A stretch of DNA of 64,000 bases from Durusdinium trenchii (lineage: Eukaryota > Sar > Dinophyceae > Suessiales > Symbiodiniaceae). This document shows positions 13,931 to 25,692 of the stretch, piece after piece; positions within the stretch are counted from its first letter, which is position 1, and each line of letters begins with the position of its first letter. The notes below the pieces were generated by a model. The model made no database searches. It saw only the letters and a program-made list of their open reading frames with translations, and was not told the DNA's origin. The translations under genes were made by a program, and so were the position numbers. The stretch covers positions 271,817-335,816 of the forward strand of contig CAXAMN010023384.1 of the NCBI GenBank assembly GCA_963970005.1. The letters are read 5' to 3'.

Positions 13931-14109
13931 TAAAAGGGTTTTGGGATACAAATTTTACAAAATATCATGACTTCTGAGGTGGGAAGATGATCAGTATGAT
14001 TTTTGAGTATGTTTAAAATCCGTTTGTTGTTAAATAAATCAATATATATATATATTACATGAAATATCGTTATGGTGCATGTGCTGCATGTTGTTCTTTT
14101 TTGCCATAG

Positions 14110-15103
14110 TGAGGAAGATCCTGAACTGCGGAAGAGGGCATCAAACGAAGCGGTGCGGCTGAATGGCTCTGGCGCAAGACAGCCATCTGATGACAACACC
14201 CTACACACAGTGACTTCTACGTTGCTTGGTCTCGGGGATAAAGACTACCCGCTGGCAGAGGACGTTTTGAGAAACTACTCAAATCAAAAAGCTGCAGTGA
14301 TGAAGCAAAGTGCATCATGGAATTTGGAACATGGTACAGTGCAAGAAGGGAATGACATCCCTGATGTGCCTGCGCGGATGGTATGCTCTGACATTTGCAG
14401 GTCTCGAGTTGCTGAGACAGGCAAGAAGGCGCCAGACACATTCCTTCGGGTCAAGGGCCTGTTGCGGAACATTTGCCGGTCGATGAAAGAGCAGGTGGCT
14501 GACAGCAAGAGACATCTCAGTCCAAGCTTGAGACACCCAATACTCCTTGGCAAAACCAACACAGAGATCAAAGCATGGCTTATCACCCAGCCTACGTTTA
14601 AGCCTTTGACCTTTGACGCTGTGCATTTGTCATATTGCTCTCCCACCCTTCTGCGATTTGAAACTGAGACTGTTGGCGGGCATCGGGTTCTGAAGTTTTG
14701 CAGCGCTGACCGTGTTGCGATGGATCTGACTGAGATGTCAGTGGCGCCTGCGAGTGGCTCACTATCATATTGCTTCACACGGGCCTATTCCCTTAGGATT
14801 GACACCGAGCTGGCTGATCTACATTTGAGTCATGATTCTTTGGGGTGGGTTAACTTGGACGATCTTGACCCTGATGATGGTAATGAAGAAAATGATGAGG
14901 ATGATGATGGACCTGGAGATGGCGTTGACGATGTCAAGGATTTGATCAAGTCATTAAATGGTGGCACTGGCTCTGGCAAGAAGAAATCCAGTCAGTCAGG
15001 CATGACCTGTTCTGTTTTACAGTAACAACTACTGTACCACATAATCTCTTTTGTAGGCACTCCAAGCATTAGCTGTAGTAGTAGTAACAGCTCGACTGGC
15101 TGA
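14110..15103 (+). CDS. gene A, 3' exons with acidic tail (unrecognised)
   Basis: Exon 14,110-14,999 follows TTTTGCCATAG and joins across a GC...AG intron (15,000-15,056) to 15,057-15,103. The split Gly codon is restored exactly and the frame ends at TGA. Residues include EEDPELRKRASNEAVRLNGS and RVAMDLTEMSVAPASGSL. Near the end lies an acidic run of Asp/Glu (about 14,850-14,930) followed by a Gly/Ser/Lys-rich segment and a Ser-rich tail. It has no recognised family. The acidic low-complexity tail resembles nuclear or chaperone-like proteins only in composition. This is the most secure 3' end of gene A. Confidence 0.6.
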
Positions 15104-16375
15104 GCATTCATAACTCCTAAGCTACATGGAGAGTTTTTGTGGGTAACGGTTGAATCTAACATAACTTGACTACATGCATTTAGTTTCTCTATTAAAAAAT
15201 ATATGTGTGTGTGTGTGTTAAAGTTATATATTATATTATATATGTGTCTATTCTTTTTATGTTGTTGTTCAGTGTCAGCATTGGTAACTGGGACTGCTGG
15301 TGAGTCATAAGGTATGAATAAGGTAAGTTTGCCCCTGCTCAATTGTTGGGTTAATTGTTTTGCCGCCCTCAGAACAAGAGGACACAACAACTAACACAAA
15401 AAACAATTAACACTGTCTCTTATGTGACTTATGTAGTTCTGACACCGCACTGCTTTGTCTATGCCGTTGTATGATCCACGCTGCCATGCTAAGTTCCTTC
15501 CACTTTGACAGTTGCCTCACTGCTGAGGGCATTGTGTATGCGGCATAAGTGTGCCAGCGGCATAGAACATTCTGAAGATTCCAATACTAACGATGGTTCT
15601 AAAGCTGTAATTGGAGCAAACACAGGGTGTGATGCTGTTGGCTTAGGTGTTGAATATTGTGTACACCTCTTTGCAAAAGAAACACAATGATATCAGTGAT
15701 ATCGTATCAGTAATATCATGAAACATGAATATCTTAGAATAAATAGTGATCCCACTAGTTTGCAAAGTGTGCTACTTCAATAACGCTTGCTCTTTCCGCT
15801 GTTGCAGAATATGGAGGGCTGTGCAAAGCATGGAGTGTTTGCTCTTGTTGATTTATCTTTCTTGTCATAGATGATTTTCTACAACGTGCAAATCATACTA
15901 ATGAATTGTGATGTTATGAGTTATGAATCATTAAGAACTTGCAATGTGAATGAATCAATAGTTTGTCAGTCAACTGTTTCGGATGTGGACAAACACACCT
16001 AGCTTCAGTCTAGACCCTCCAACCCCTCCGTCCAACAGAGGGAATGTGGAGCCATGCTGCAGACTACAGTTGCCTCCTCAATACACATCCCTAACTAGCT
16101 TTACTTTGACCATTCCCGATCTCACTCTGCACATACAGCCCTCTTTAGTGTAATGGATGCCTATTCTAGGGAGGTGATAGTGGCTTTGGGTCAGGGTCAT
16201 TTTCACTGTCCAGCAGGTCAACATCGGTGCGCCACTCATTTAAATTACCAGTGAAGTGTCAAGCTGGTTTGTGGGGGCAACAACAAAGACATAACGCTCC
16301 TCATTCAGGTATTTGCTGACACAATAATATAATGAATAATATAGTTCATTCCTTGTGATCTGTGCCGACGTGTGA

Positions 16376-17549
16376 TGATCCCTGGCGGGGCCAGGATGCC
16401 AAAAGACTGGCGCACCCAAGACCGCCACAGCAAACAAGGACAACGAGGACGAAGGTTTGCTGAAGGTGTGGCTAGATGCTTGGGAGGAACAGCTAGGACA
16501 TGCCAGTTGCTTTTGCTTCCCAAATGGAGTGAAAACCAAGCCTCCAACGATCACCAAGTCTTCAAAGCAGGTGCCTCTCTATGTTTATTACCCTCCCGCA
16601 AACTAACGTGGAACCTCGGAATTGACCGATGGAAAAACTGTTTCCTCTACAACCAACTGGTTTTGGGGGTCCATGTTAATCTGCAGGGGGAGTACATTTT
16701 TTCTTTGTATTTATGTGATATGATTTGATATGTTACATATGTTCTTTGAACTTGGAAAGACCATTAGGAAGGCCTTCATATTATCTTTGTTCGATTTCAA
16801 TTGACAAGGAGTTCCGTGTGTCAATATGTGTTGTTGGCCATCACCTCAATACCCACACCAATCTGATCCTCTGTTGTGCAAGGTGCCCTCAAGTTCATCA
16901 GTATTTGCGAGTGCGAGAGCTTCAGCTTCCTCTTCCTCCAGCAAGATCAGCAAGGCACAGGTTAAATCCGGACGTGAGCCTCGTGTTCCACCTTATTTCA
17001 TGGACGACAAGGGCTATGTCTATGTGCAGGAACATGTTGATGACAAATCAATATGTGTTGGAGTCTTTACTTCAACTTCAAATACTTGGTTTTCTAGTTT
17101 TAGACACATGGTTTTAAACAGTTAAACGGACAAAAGGTCAAACAGGAGAGGAAATTTGGAGAGACATGGTATCACTCTACCCCCCCCCCCCAAAAAAAAA
17201 GAACAAAAAGAAAAACAAAGAAGCTATCTTCTATCTAAAGAAAGTATATATTATATATTTATTTATGTAATACTAGTTTGTACTACCCACAACTGCCAGC
17301 TCTGCTGACAACCACGATGTTCTAAGGTCGCATTACAGAGATGAAAAAGGGAACACCACAACATGCAATCTCCGCGAAGTGCTACTTGCACCAATGCAGT
17401 GTTCTCAAGATTGCCAAATCTTTGCCAGTGAATGCCTTTGAGAAGATTATGATCTGGCTATACGAGGGGCACGTTCGAGCATTGAAAGGGACTGACAAAA
17501 TGGAGCACACCAAAATGTTTTGGGTGCCTTCGACAGTTCTGGAAATGGT
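16376..17549 (+). CDS. gene B, upstream exons (unrecognised, approximate)
   Basis: Coding-like blocks on the plus strand. About 16,376-16,570 has NEDEGLLKVWLDAWEEQLGH and FPNGVKTKPPTITKSSKQ; the minus-strand frame over it is the shadow. 16,883 to about 17,064 follows TTGTGCAAG and is Ser/Ala-rich, then YFMDDKGYVYVQEHVDD. About 17,339-17,549 follows CATTACAG and has KIAKSLPVNAFEKIMIWLYE. A short block near 17,774-17,865 follows CATTGCAG. A small exon at about 15,505-15,650 may also belong. I do not recognise the protein. These exons precede, on the same strand, the better-joined part starting at 18,520. Whether they are one transcript with it is inference, because an alternative start (ATG at 18,312) exists. 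Confidence 0.4.
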
Positions 17550-17899
17550 TGTATGTGCTAAATGCTATATGATGTGTCTATGTGTCTAATAGACTCTATA
17601 TCACATGTGCTGTGATTCAGTGATCGTGAACCAATCAGAAGATCCTGTGATGTTTTGTTGGTTAGTTGTTTTTCTGTGTATGCCAAACCATATCTGCGGG
17701 TCTAGGCAATGGTGGCAGCATGACAAGACAACGACGGGAAATTGAGACGTTATTCGTGGCAATTCATTGCAGGAGAATTTACAAGGAGTTGGAGGAAAAA
17801 AAGAGGTTGTTGGAGAGTTGGAAAATGAAGTTCCAGACAGTGATGTTGGTTTGCAGAAGAATTCAGTTCACATGCCATGATATACTTTGGTTCATTGCT

Positions 17900-18190
17900 T
17901 GTACGCACGCACACACATGTTCATCCACATGCGCACATGCATGTTCACATGCATGTTCACATGTACACATGCATGTTCACATGCACGCTTAGTCGTTCAC
18001 ATGTTCACTTTTGCCTCTGTTCAGTTTTAAGAGGTAATTTTAACAAAATAAGGCCTTATTTTTACAAAACCACCTCTTAAAAGTGAACATAGCACACAAT
18101 GAACATATGCACATATGAACAAGCAAATGAACATGCCAATGCGCGGGTGAGCGCGCAAGTGAACGTGCGAGTGCGCAGTCTAGTGAACAA
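17900..18190. repeat. large imperfect inverted repeat centred on a palindrome
   Basis: The left half (17,905-18,010) is built of TGTTCACATGCA-type units. The right half (18,085-18,190) is their reverse complement, GTGAACATGC / GTGAGCGCGC units. The centre, 18,025-18,082, is a 29+29-bp palindrome with about four mismatches. It starts TTTTAAGAGGT and ends ACCTCTTAAAA, and has a perfect 18-bp core AAAATAAGGCCTTATTTT at 18,045-18,062. Confidence 0.85.
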
Positions 18191-18519
18191 TTGAGCGAAC
18201 GGTTTGCTGATGATGTTCTCTGACCAGCTGCATTTACATCTCAAACAAATCTTGCCTTTTTTTGTGACTTGAGTTGGTTTCCAAACCAATCACGTGTCAG
18301 TGTGATTTGCAATGGCGAGTTCGAACCCAAAAGCGCCTTCACCACCTGACAGTATAACCCTCCCAGAGGGTTATATTGCTTTGAGAGACTTGTATTGTAT
18401 ATCATATACTATGTATTTTCTATGTTGTATTACTATGTGCTATGTGCATTTTGGGTTTTGTTTTCTCGAACAAAAGGGTCATATAACATGTATGTATATA
18501 CACGTTTCGTGTAGCCAAG

Positions 18520-21500
18520 GGTGCCAATTCTGCTTATGCTGGACAACCGAGAAATGTCCGGTGCCACGATCCTCCTATGTGGAGCGTTGGTTTCCACTGA
18601 TGCCGTGGGGGGGTGGGACGTGGGATTGTCCAAAAGGGCCAAATTGTCTACTGTGTGTCAATGCTACTTGGCAAGTGTCTGTCTGTTCTTTGACGATGTT
18701 TTTGTCACATGTTATTGTCCCTCTCTCTCTCTGAACTGTTTTTTAGGTTCACAGCGGAGGAGGTTGGGAATTGGAATTGGGCTCTATGAAGAAGTGTGCC
18801 ATACATTTCAAACAGAACCCTACCAGGCTGCACGCGTGGTTTTGGTTGCACATAGTAGTGCAGCAGCATCAATGTAATATATGTGCTGACTTGTTGCTGT
18901 GTGTACTGTTTTCAGTTAGACTTGTGATAGTCACCTGAACTTAGGTGGATTAGACAAAGGACTTGTTTGATAGAACTCCGGATTGCGAATCCTAATTGCC
19001 GCATCCGCGATGCCTCACAGTTGGGACCAAGAACGAGCCTGGTCTTAATGTTCAACATCGGTGTTGAATTCTCACACAGCTGCCACAAACATACAAGCAC
19101 AAACACACATCATGTCCTCACTTAAGGACAGTGGAGATCCATGAGGACAATGCTGATGAGCTAACGGCTCCATTACAGTTCTTCATTGAATTGTCGGTCT
19201 ATACTTCACTTGTCTCAAAGCCTGATGACAGCAAAATTGAATACAAGAAGTTCCAGGGGGCTCAAGTGCCAGGAGTTTCTTGGCTTTTGAAAGAGGTACT
19301 TAGTTAGCATCGCCGATCGCTACAAACATAGACCAAGACCCATAAAGACACGAACATAGACCAAGACTATTATACTGTTCTGTACACCTGTATGACTCAG
19401 GTGACAGTGTGTGGTCGACATTGGTCACAGATGTGGGATGATGGGCAACACGGTATCTACCGACTCGAGGCAAAAAGCACCACCACAGTCAAGCGCAAGC
19501 ATGAGCTCATAGACAATGATGCTTTGCAATTAGTGGATGGATTAGTGGATAAGACATATGAACATGCCAAAAGGGCTGTCCTGAGTGATCAGACACGGCG
19601 TGTCACCAACACTCCATCTATGAGCGCCCTGTCCAACATCTCCAAGCTTCTCGACAAGGATGATGAGAATGACGTTGATGATGTACACCATTCAGACACC
19701 AAGTCTACCGTACGTGGCCATACACCTTCCCAACCTGTTCAAGGTCAAACTCAAAGCGATGAAAGGCCTTACTCTTGGCTTCCTTCAAGCCATCTTCACA
19801 TGAGAAGGAGAACAAGATCCCAGAGGCCAAGCCAAAAGGCAAAGCAGGTGCCAAACCAAAGTCAGGACCGAAAAAGAGAACCGATGGAACCACAGGTGAT
19901 GATGAAACTGGGGCCAAAAAAGCACGTCTCATCACATCATTGGAACCAGTTGCAGCGCCAGGCAAGACACATAGAACAGACAATGTGGCTGCTTCCAACC
20001 AGATGGCGGAGGCAGACAAGACATGGCTGGACAATGCCAAAGCCAGCTTAAGGGCTGCACTCAGCATCCAGCCTGGCAATGAAGACCTTGAGATGAAGAA
20101 TTGCCTGGCCGACAGCCTCAAGAGGGCGACATCACTGATGACAAGTGTGCGGGCTCGGAGGAGAAGTCTCAAAAGACGAACAGAGGAGACACGAGAGGGA
20201 GCTATGAACGACGCCACAGAGATTGAGGAACAACTACAACTCTTGATTGACTTTGTCAAGCTGATGCAAAAGCCGTGCTCAACTAGTCATGGCAATGTTG
20301 GGGACCTTTGCTATGCCAAGATCGACATGCTGGTTGACCACGGCGGCAACTTCAGCCCGTCCGTGTTCAAGATGGTTACTCGCATGATGTGGCTGGATGA
20401 CTTGAAATGGAAGAGATGGGAAGAGATGCAGGAAGTCACATTCAAATTCATTCAACGAAGTTGCTCAGGAATGGACTGCGTTGCTTCTATGGTTCAGTGT
20501 ATGAATGTGAACCTGCAGAAACTTCTCAAGGCCATTCCATTAGAGCAGGTTACTCGCCTGCAAAACAAAACTCTGTGTGTGTTGTGTAAATCAACTGAGT
20601 ATGCTGTGAGCCGATCGAAATTAAATGTTTGATGGGGAACGATTCATTGAGTTGTTGTTTCATCAATGCTTCAGCCAGTTGCTATTATTTTTCCATCTCA
20701 GGTTAGTCTGGAGCCCTCCGAGTCTATTGAAGCTTCCTTTGAACCATTGGTGACCTTTGTGGAGAAGATGTCTTTCGTGGAAAAACTGCCCGACAAGCAA
20801 TCTTCAGAGGATTTTGGTCACATTTTGAGCATTCTGAAGGCATCATCAACAAGCCCGACAAAAACATCCAAAGCCGTGCAGGAGGTAAAGGAATCAGCTT
20901 CAGCAGATCGCATGATTCTGGCAACCTTCAATGCTTTGCCCCAGGGCAAGCGGTTCTTGGAGTTGGCAGATGAGTCGTGTCAAAAGAAGCTGAAGGCCAA
21001 TGAGCACCTATTGAAGTTTGATACTGTGCGGGCAGAATGCGCAGCGTTCTCGGAATCCTTCGATTCAGGTCGCCAGCCACCTGATATGAAGATGTTGGTG
21101 GATGAATCATGGCGGTTGGCTAAGGAGTATGCCGCAGCAGCTTCATCCCCAAGTGTTGGGCTTGACTCAACACATGCCTCCACAGTGGCTGCCAAGAAGG
21201 ATGCATCCAATGCCCTCTCCGAGTTCATAGCGGACCTTGCCAAGTCTCATTTGGCAACAGAAAGTCTCGAGTGGGTAGGACAGCAATGTCGGAGGGCAGA
21301 GAAGGAAGAGAATGACACCGTATTTTCCTTGGACAGTGTTCCAGCATGGCACATTTTGCGGTTGCGTGGTGTGGAAGCCAAATATGCTTCCGGTGCAGAA
21401 GAACTGATTTGCCTTGTCATCACCTTCCATGATGCAACTGCTGAGCTTGGTAAGTGTTTGAATGCTGCTTTTGCAGAAGCAGCTTCCTTGGATCGGAACA

Positions 21501-22936
21501 AGGCAACGACGTTGTGCTCCAGCTTTTCTGTTTGGAGGAACAGCCAGTCTTCTTTGGTTCAGAAACTGAGAGACACCAGTCCGACTTTCATTGAAGCGCT
21601 TACTTGTCTCAGTACTCATTTGCAACGGAAAGTTGGCACTTGCTTTCAGTCAGCCTGGGTTACCATGATGGAAAAGCCAATCAGTGTCCTTCTTGAGATT
21701 GCGCGGAAGGCAGCTGAAGCTGATTCGGGCCTACTAAAAGCGCTTGCTGCCACTTCTCTTGACATTTCCTCTTTGATGGAGATCTGCAATGATGCAGGCT
21801 TTATTGTCACCGGAATGGGTGAATCAGACGCAAAGATGAATTTGCAAACCGCCACCAGCTACATGAAGTTTCAGATGGATGCCTTCAATTCTCTCAAGAT
21901 CATCAAAGAGTCTGAAGAGGTTGACATGTTGCCGTCTATGGGCAAAACAATGAGAAACTTCTTTGACATGTTCAAGGCGGTGTTGGATTTGGCGGAGGAG
22001 TCCAAACCCACGCTGACTATGGGCATCAAAACTGAGGCTTGTAGGCTTCTTGCAGTTTGTTGCAGAAACCTTTGTCTTTCGTTGGTGCATTGATAGCTGT
22101 GTATATTTTTTTGGCCTGACAGTTAGCCTATAGTATAGTCTGTAGTCTATAGTTTTGTCGTGAGTTGGTGGGCTGAGGTCAGCCGGACATCGCCTCTTCC
22201 CAGTGCTGGTCCCTGGCAAGACAGGTGATGGCGTCACTGAAGCGGTCTTCGTGCATTTCTTTGATCTTTGCCAGATTTGGTCCATATGTATGTTTCAACT
22301 GTTGGATATTTATTATATAGATAGATCGTATCATAGACATGTGACATAGACCACAGATCAAATAGATAATAAATCATTACTATTGTGATTCTCACAATAT
22401 AGGCGGCATTTGATGCCTTACCTCAGGAGAGGCTGTTCACCTATTTTGAGAAGAAGTTGCTGACGTTGTCAAAGCTTTGTCGGGACAATCTGTCCAATGC
22501 AATGGCCAAGCTGAACAAGCACTTCCCTTTGCCGGAGTACGCGCCCGAGAAAGAGAAGGAGTTTCAAGCAGAACTTTTGGGCAACAACAGCACCTTACAC
22601 AAGGCCATCACTGCTGCTGCCACAGAAGTTGAGAATGCCATCAAGACTGCGGAACAGGTATGCCAAAACATGGGTATGGAGATTAGCGAATTACTACAAG
22701 GAGACCAGACCTTGGCACTATCCCGTGTCGCTGATGGCCGGCAAGCGTTGGCAACTTCAACTATTCTCCGAATCTTGTCTTGCAAGGCTGCTGAAAATTC
22801 CTCGGCAGCACTGCTGCCCAGCTTGAAAGCCATGTTCGAGTACATGGAAGGGCGCTCTATCATCCTACCAGAGGGAATCCAGACACGGGCGGATGAGCTT
22901 GAGAAGCGACTGGTGGCTGCTTCCAAAAAGAAGTGA
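18520..22936 (+). CDS. gene B, main part: lysine-rich then all-helical protein (unrecognised)
   Basis: Seven exons join with exact phase: 18,520-18,585, 18,747-18,859, 19,127-19,295, 19,401-19,709, 19,790-20,548, 20,702-22,036 and 22,403-22,936 (stop TGA). Donors are GT except GC at 18,860 and 22,037. The joined product exceeds 1,090 residues. A Lys/Pro-rich segment (KPKGKAGAKPKSGPKKRTDG, near 19,830) resembles nuclear localisation or DNA-binding tails. The rest, from 20,702 on, is predicted helical with Ala/Leu/Glu/Lys-rich repeats and ends ELEKRLVAASKKK. No known domain was recognised. A possible start is the ATG at 18,312 (MASSNPKAPSPPDS), but upstream exons may also belong. Its position before a repeat protein and a DNA methyltransferase, all on one strand, is compatible with a nuclear role but does not prove it. 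Confidence 0.7.
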
Positions 22937-23614
22937 TTGGAGTGAGAGCATCTCACCATCAAGGTAAATACTCCTTGAGTTAATTCAGGGTTCATGAGAT
23001 GGCCTTCACAATACTTTCCTTGCAACCCGCGCCTGTGTAGCACCTTCTGGCTTGGGGTGTTCCAGGATGTCTGCATGTATGGCCGGTTGCTCTAATCCCA
23101 TCGCACACTTCCTCCCGATTCCAAAGCTGTAAGTTCTTTAGACTTGCCTTTTCCATCAATGAACCTGCCTATATATCATTGATTGCTGCCCACTGATCCA
23201 TTTGTATGTTTTGTTTATTATGTTACTTAATTCAATTCAGAAATCATCTTCAAAGGAATGGGAGTCTTTCTCAAAATCGCAAAGCATGTTTGAATGCAAT
23301 AGTCGGAAGCCGCCGATCACCGTGAAGTCAAGTAGACATTAGTGGAGAACAAAAGTGGAGAGAATGGAATGAATTGAACTGGTTTGTTTGCTGCTGTTTT
23401 TGTCACAGTTGCTGCCTCATTGCTTTTTTTCATGTTTTCTACATGCCCTGGCTTTGTTGCCCCTTTTGACCAGCACACGACTAGGTCACAGAGAGACAAA
23501 CAAACAGAGGGAGAGACAAAGGAAACTAAGACTACGACCACAAAACTAGGTCAGATTTATTGTATTGATTTCAAGTATCTTCTATTGTCATTCTAGTTTG
23601 CATTTGGTTTTGTG
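22937..23614. other. interval between gene B and gene C
   Basis: No coding signal is seen in these 678 bp. The 3' part contains pyrimidine-rich sequence followed by AG (ATTGTCATTCTAG at about 23,583-23,595) just before the gene C start, which could serve as a spliced-leader acceptor. Confidence 0.5.
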
Positions 23615-25635
23615 ATGGCGCCCAAGAAGTGTTCTCCAGCAGGAATCGCAGCAAAAGCAGCAGGAAGAAAACCAAAGCTGTCGGTAGCGAAGGCAGTACC
23701 AAAACCTGCAGCGGTCAAGGCTAAAGCCAAGACCAAGGCCAAGGCCAAGGCTTTTGCTCCTGCTCCTCCACCACAAGACGAGCGACTCGAAGCCAATGTC
23801 AAGAGACAAAAGACAAGTCATGATGGCAATGACTCTGCAGCGTTACCAAATGATCGTAAGGGTAGTGGGGGTCCGCTGATCAGCGATTTCATGATCATGA
23901 TCCCAAAGCAAGAGCCTCAAGAGGACTCTTTTGCTGGGGATGTGATTTGCAAAGAAGAAGGCCCTCCAAGTCCCGTGGGCACAGTCACGCTCGATTCCTT
24001 TGTCAATGGTTTCCAGTCAGAGGGGGACTGGAAAACCAAATTGCAAGAATCCTGGAAATCACTAGATGATGGCGACCTCGCAAGCCTGATGCAACAGGCA
24101 GTGGAATGTCCAATGCTGAAGGAATACAAGATCCTCCAAGACACCAAGCCAAACAACCCAGTCGATGATTTCAAGCTGTTTGTACACTGGCTAGTTCAGA
24201 AGAAGGTTTCAAGCCGCATCACAGCATCAGCAGCAGCGTCTATGTCAGATAAACCCGTATCCCCCGAACACAGGNNNNNNNNNNCCAAACACGGATACAC
24301 ATCACCAGATGACCCAGCAAAGCAGCAGGCAGCAACACATCCAGCAGCAACACTGGACAAGATGTGCAACACCCGCAGCACAGCTTCGCTGGAAACAGCA
24401 AACAAGCACAAAGCAACATCAATATCAGCAGCATCAGCAAAAACAGATTTTGAGTTTGTTGAAGTGTTCTTGGAGGATGAGGCAAAATGTGTGGCAGCTG
24501 TGAAACAACACCACCTGTTTCCAGCATACTTGAAATTTTGTCAGAAACACAAACCGTTCATTCACTTCGATTGGACACACCCCGGAGATGGAAAGCAAGT
24601 GGATACTGTGAGAAACATCAGACACTTCAACAGCTACCTCAAAAACGCAGAGGCACCGCTGCTTGATATCAGCAAACTCCTTCGGCAATATGAGGCCGCC
24701 ATGTTTGACTATGACTCAACTGACGACTATGTTTTTCCGGATCTTCTTCTACGTGTACGCAGCCATCCCATGTTCAACGAGTTCATTGAGGATGTCTACA
24801 CCAACATTGAAGAGCCAAGATACATCCAGTCAGGATGGACATTCGGAAGCTGGCCACACAATGATTTCAAGAAGTTCAACACCTTCCTGATACAGAAGGG
24901 CCAACCGCCAATTGATCTGGCTGAGGCATGGCCGGCCATTCTAGCCGGCTGGCACTATGGGCTGAGTACTGCAGAACTTGATTTGCTTTCTGAGGAGGAT
25001 TTTATCAGTGCGCTCAGTGCAGCCCAAGGGCATCCGTTGTTCAGGGAGTTTTGGTCTTCCCAGTTACTGGAGAAACCTCACCAGCCACGTTTTGCATCAA
25101 GCAGTGCTCATCAGGTTTCCAACCTTGAGAGCTTCGTGATTTACCTCCGGGACACAGTCAAGGCCTACATGAAGGCAGGAGTAGCTGGTGAAGAACACTT
25201 CAACAAGTATTTTGGAAAGATGGCGCCAGAGGAGACAGCAGGTGAGGGCAAACAGGAACAAGTGGAAGTAGAAGAATCAAAACAGGCGGCTATGGAATGG
25301 TGGTCCAATTGCGACCCGGAGTTCATTGCAAACTCGTTGATGAATGATGAGAATTGCCCCTACTGCTTGGAAGATGAGATATCCAGAGTGAAAAATTTGA
25401 GCATTCTGCTGAGTATTTTCACTTTCTGAAAGCAGAAGAGTTTGTGGATGATGATTACAGCTACGGAGATCCAGAAGGCGACCCGGTAGAGGACCTGGTG
25501 CACTTTCTTCGCTGGTTCCAGAAATCCCCACATTCCAAGATCAATACTGAGACAGTGACAAAGAGGCTTGATCAGAAAGAAGCGGCATGTGCCAGCAGCC
25601 TGGCATGCAACATGATGCTGTTCCAAACACATTGA
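23615..25635 (+). CDS. gene C: novel protein with about five internal repeats
   Basis: ATG at 23,615 opens a frame of about 600 codons without introns. It is interrupted only by a 10-N gap and by an apparent one-base loss near 25,376. After that the frame continues to TGA at 25,635 (about 673 residues in all). The N-terminus is Lys/Ala-rich (KAKAKTKAKAKAFAP), like histone-H1-type tails. The body holds repeats of the pattern hydrophobic-x-HP-h-F-x-EF ... DF-x-x-F-x-x-h-L: about residues 150-200 (ECPMLKEY), 279-344 (QHHLFPAY), 374-429 (SHPMFNEF), 456-514 (GHPLFREF) and about 570-640. I know no family with this repeat. Gene C lies between gene B and the methyltransferase gene. A fusion with the latter, or a role in the same chromatin process, is possible but unproven. 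Confidence 0.75.
24275..24284. other. assembly gap of 10 N
   Basis: Ten undetermined bases interrupt the gene C frame. The frame is open on both sides with this gap length, but 10 may be a placeholder, so the encoded stretch here is unknown. Confidence 0.99.
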
Positions 25636-25692
25636 CTTGCCCTTTTGACTTGCCCTTTTGCTTCTTTCTGCTCGTTCACTGCTTGGTGAGGT

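Noticed and set aside
16240..16557. Minus-strand frame opposite 16.3-16.6 kb
   Set aside because: The plus-strand frame over the same bases has a more protein-like sequence and agrees with neighbouring exons on that strand.
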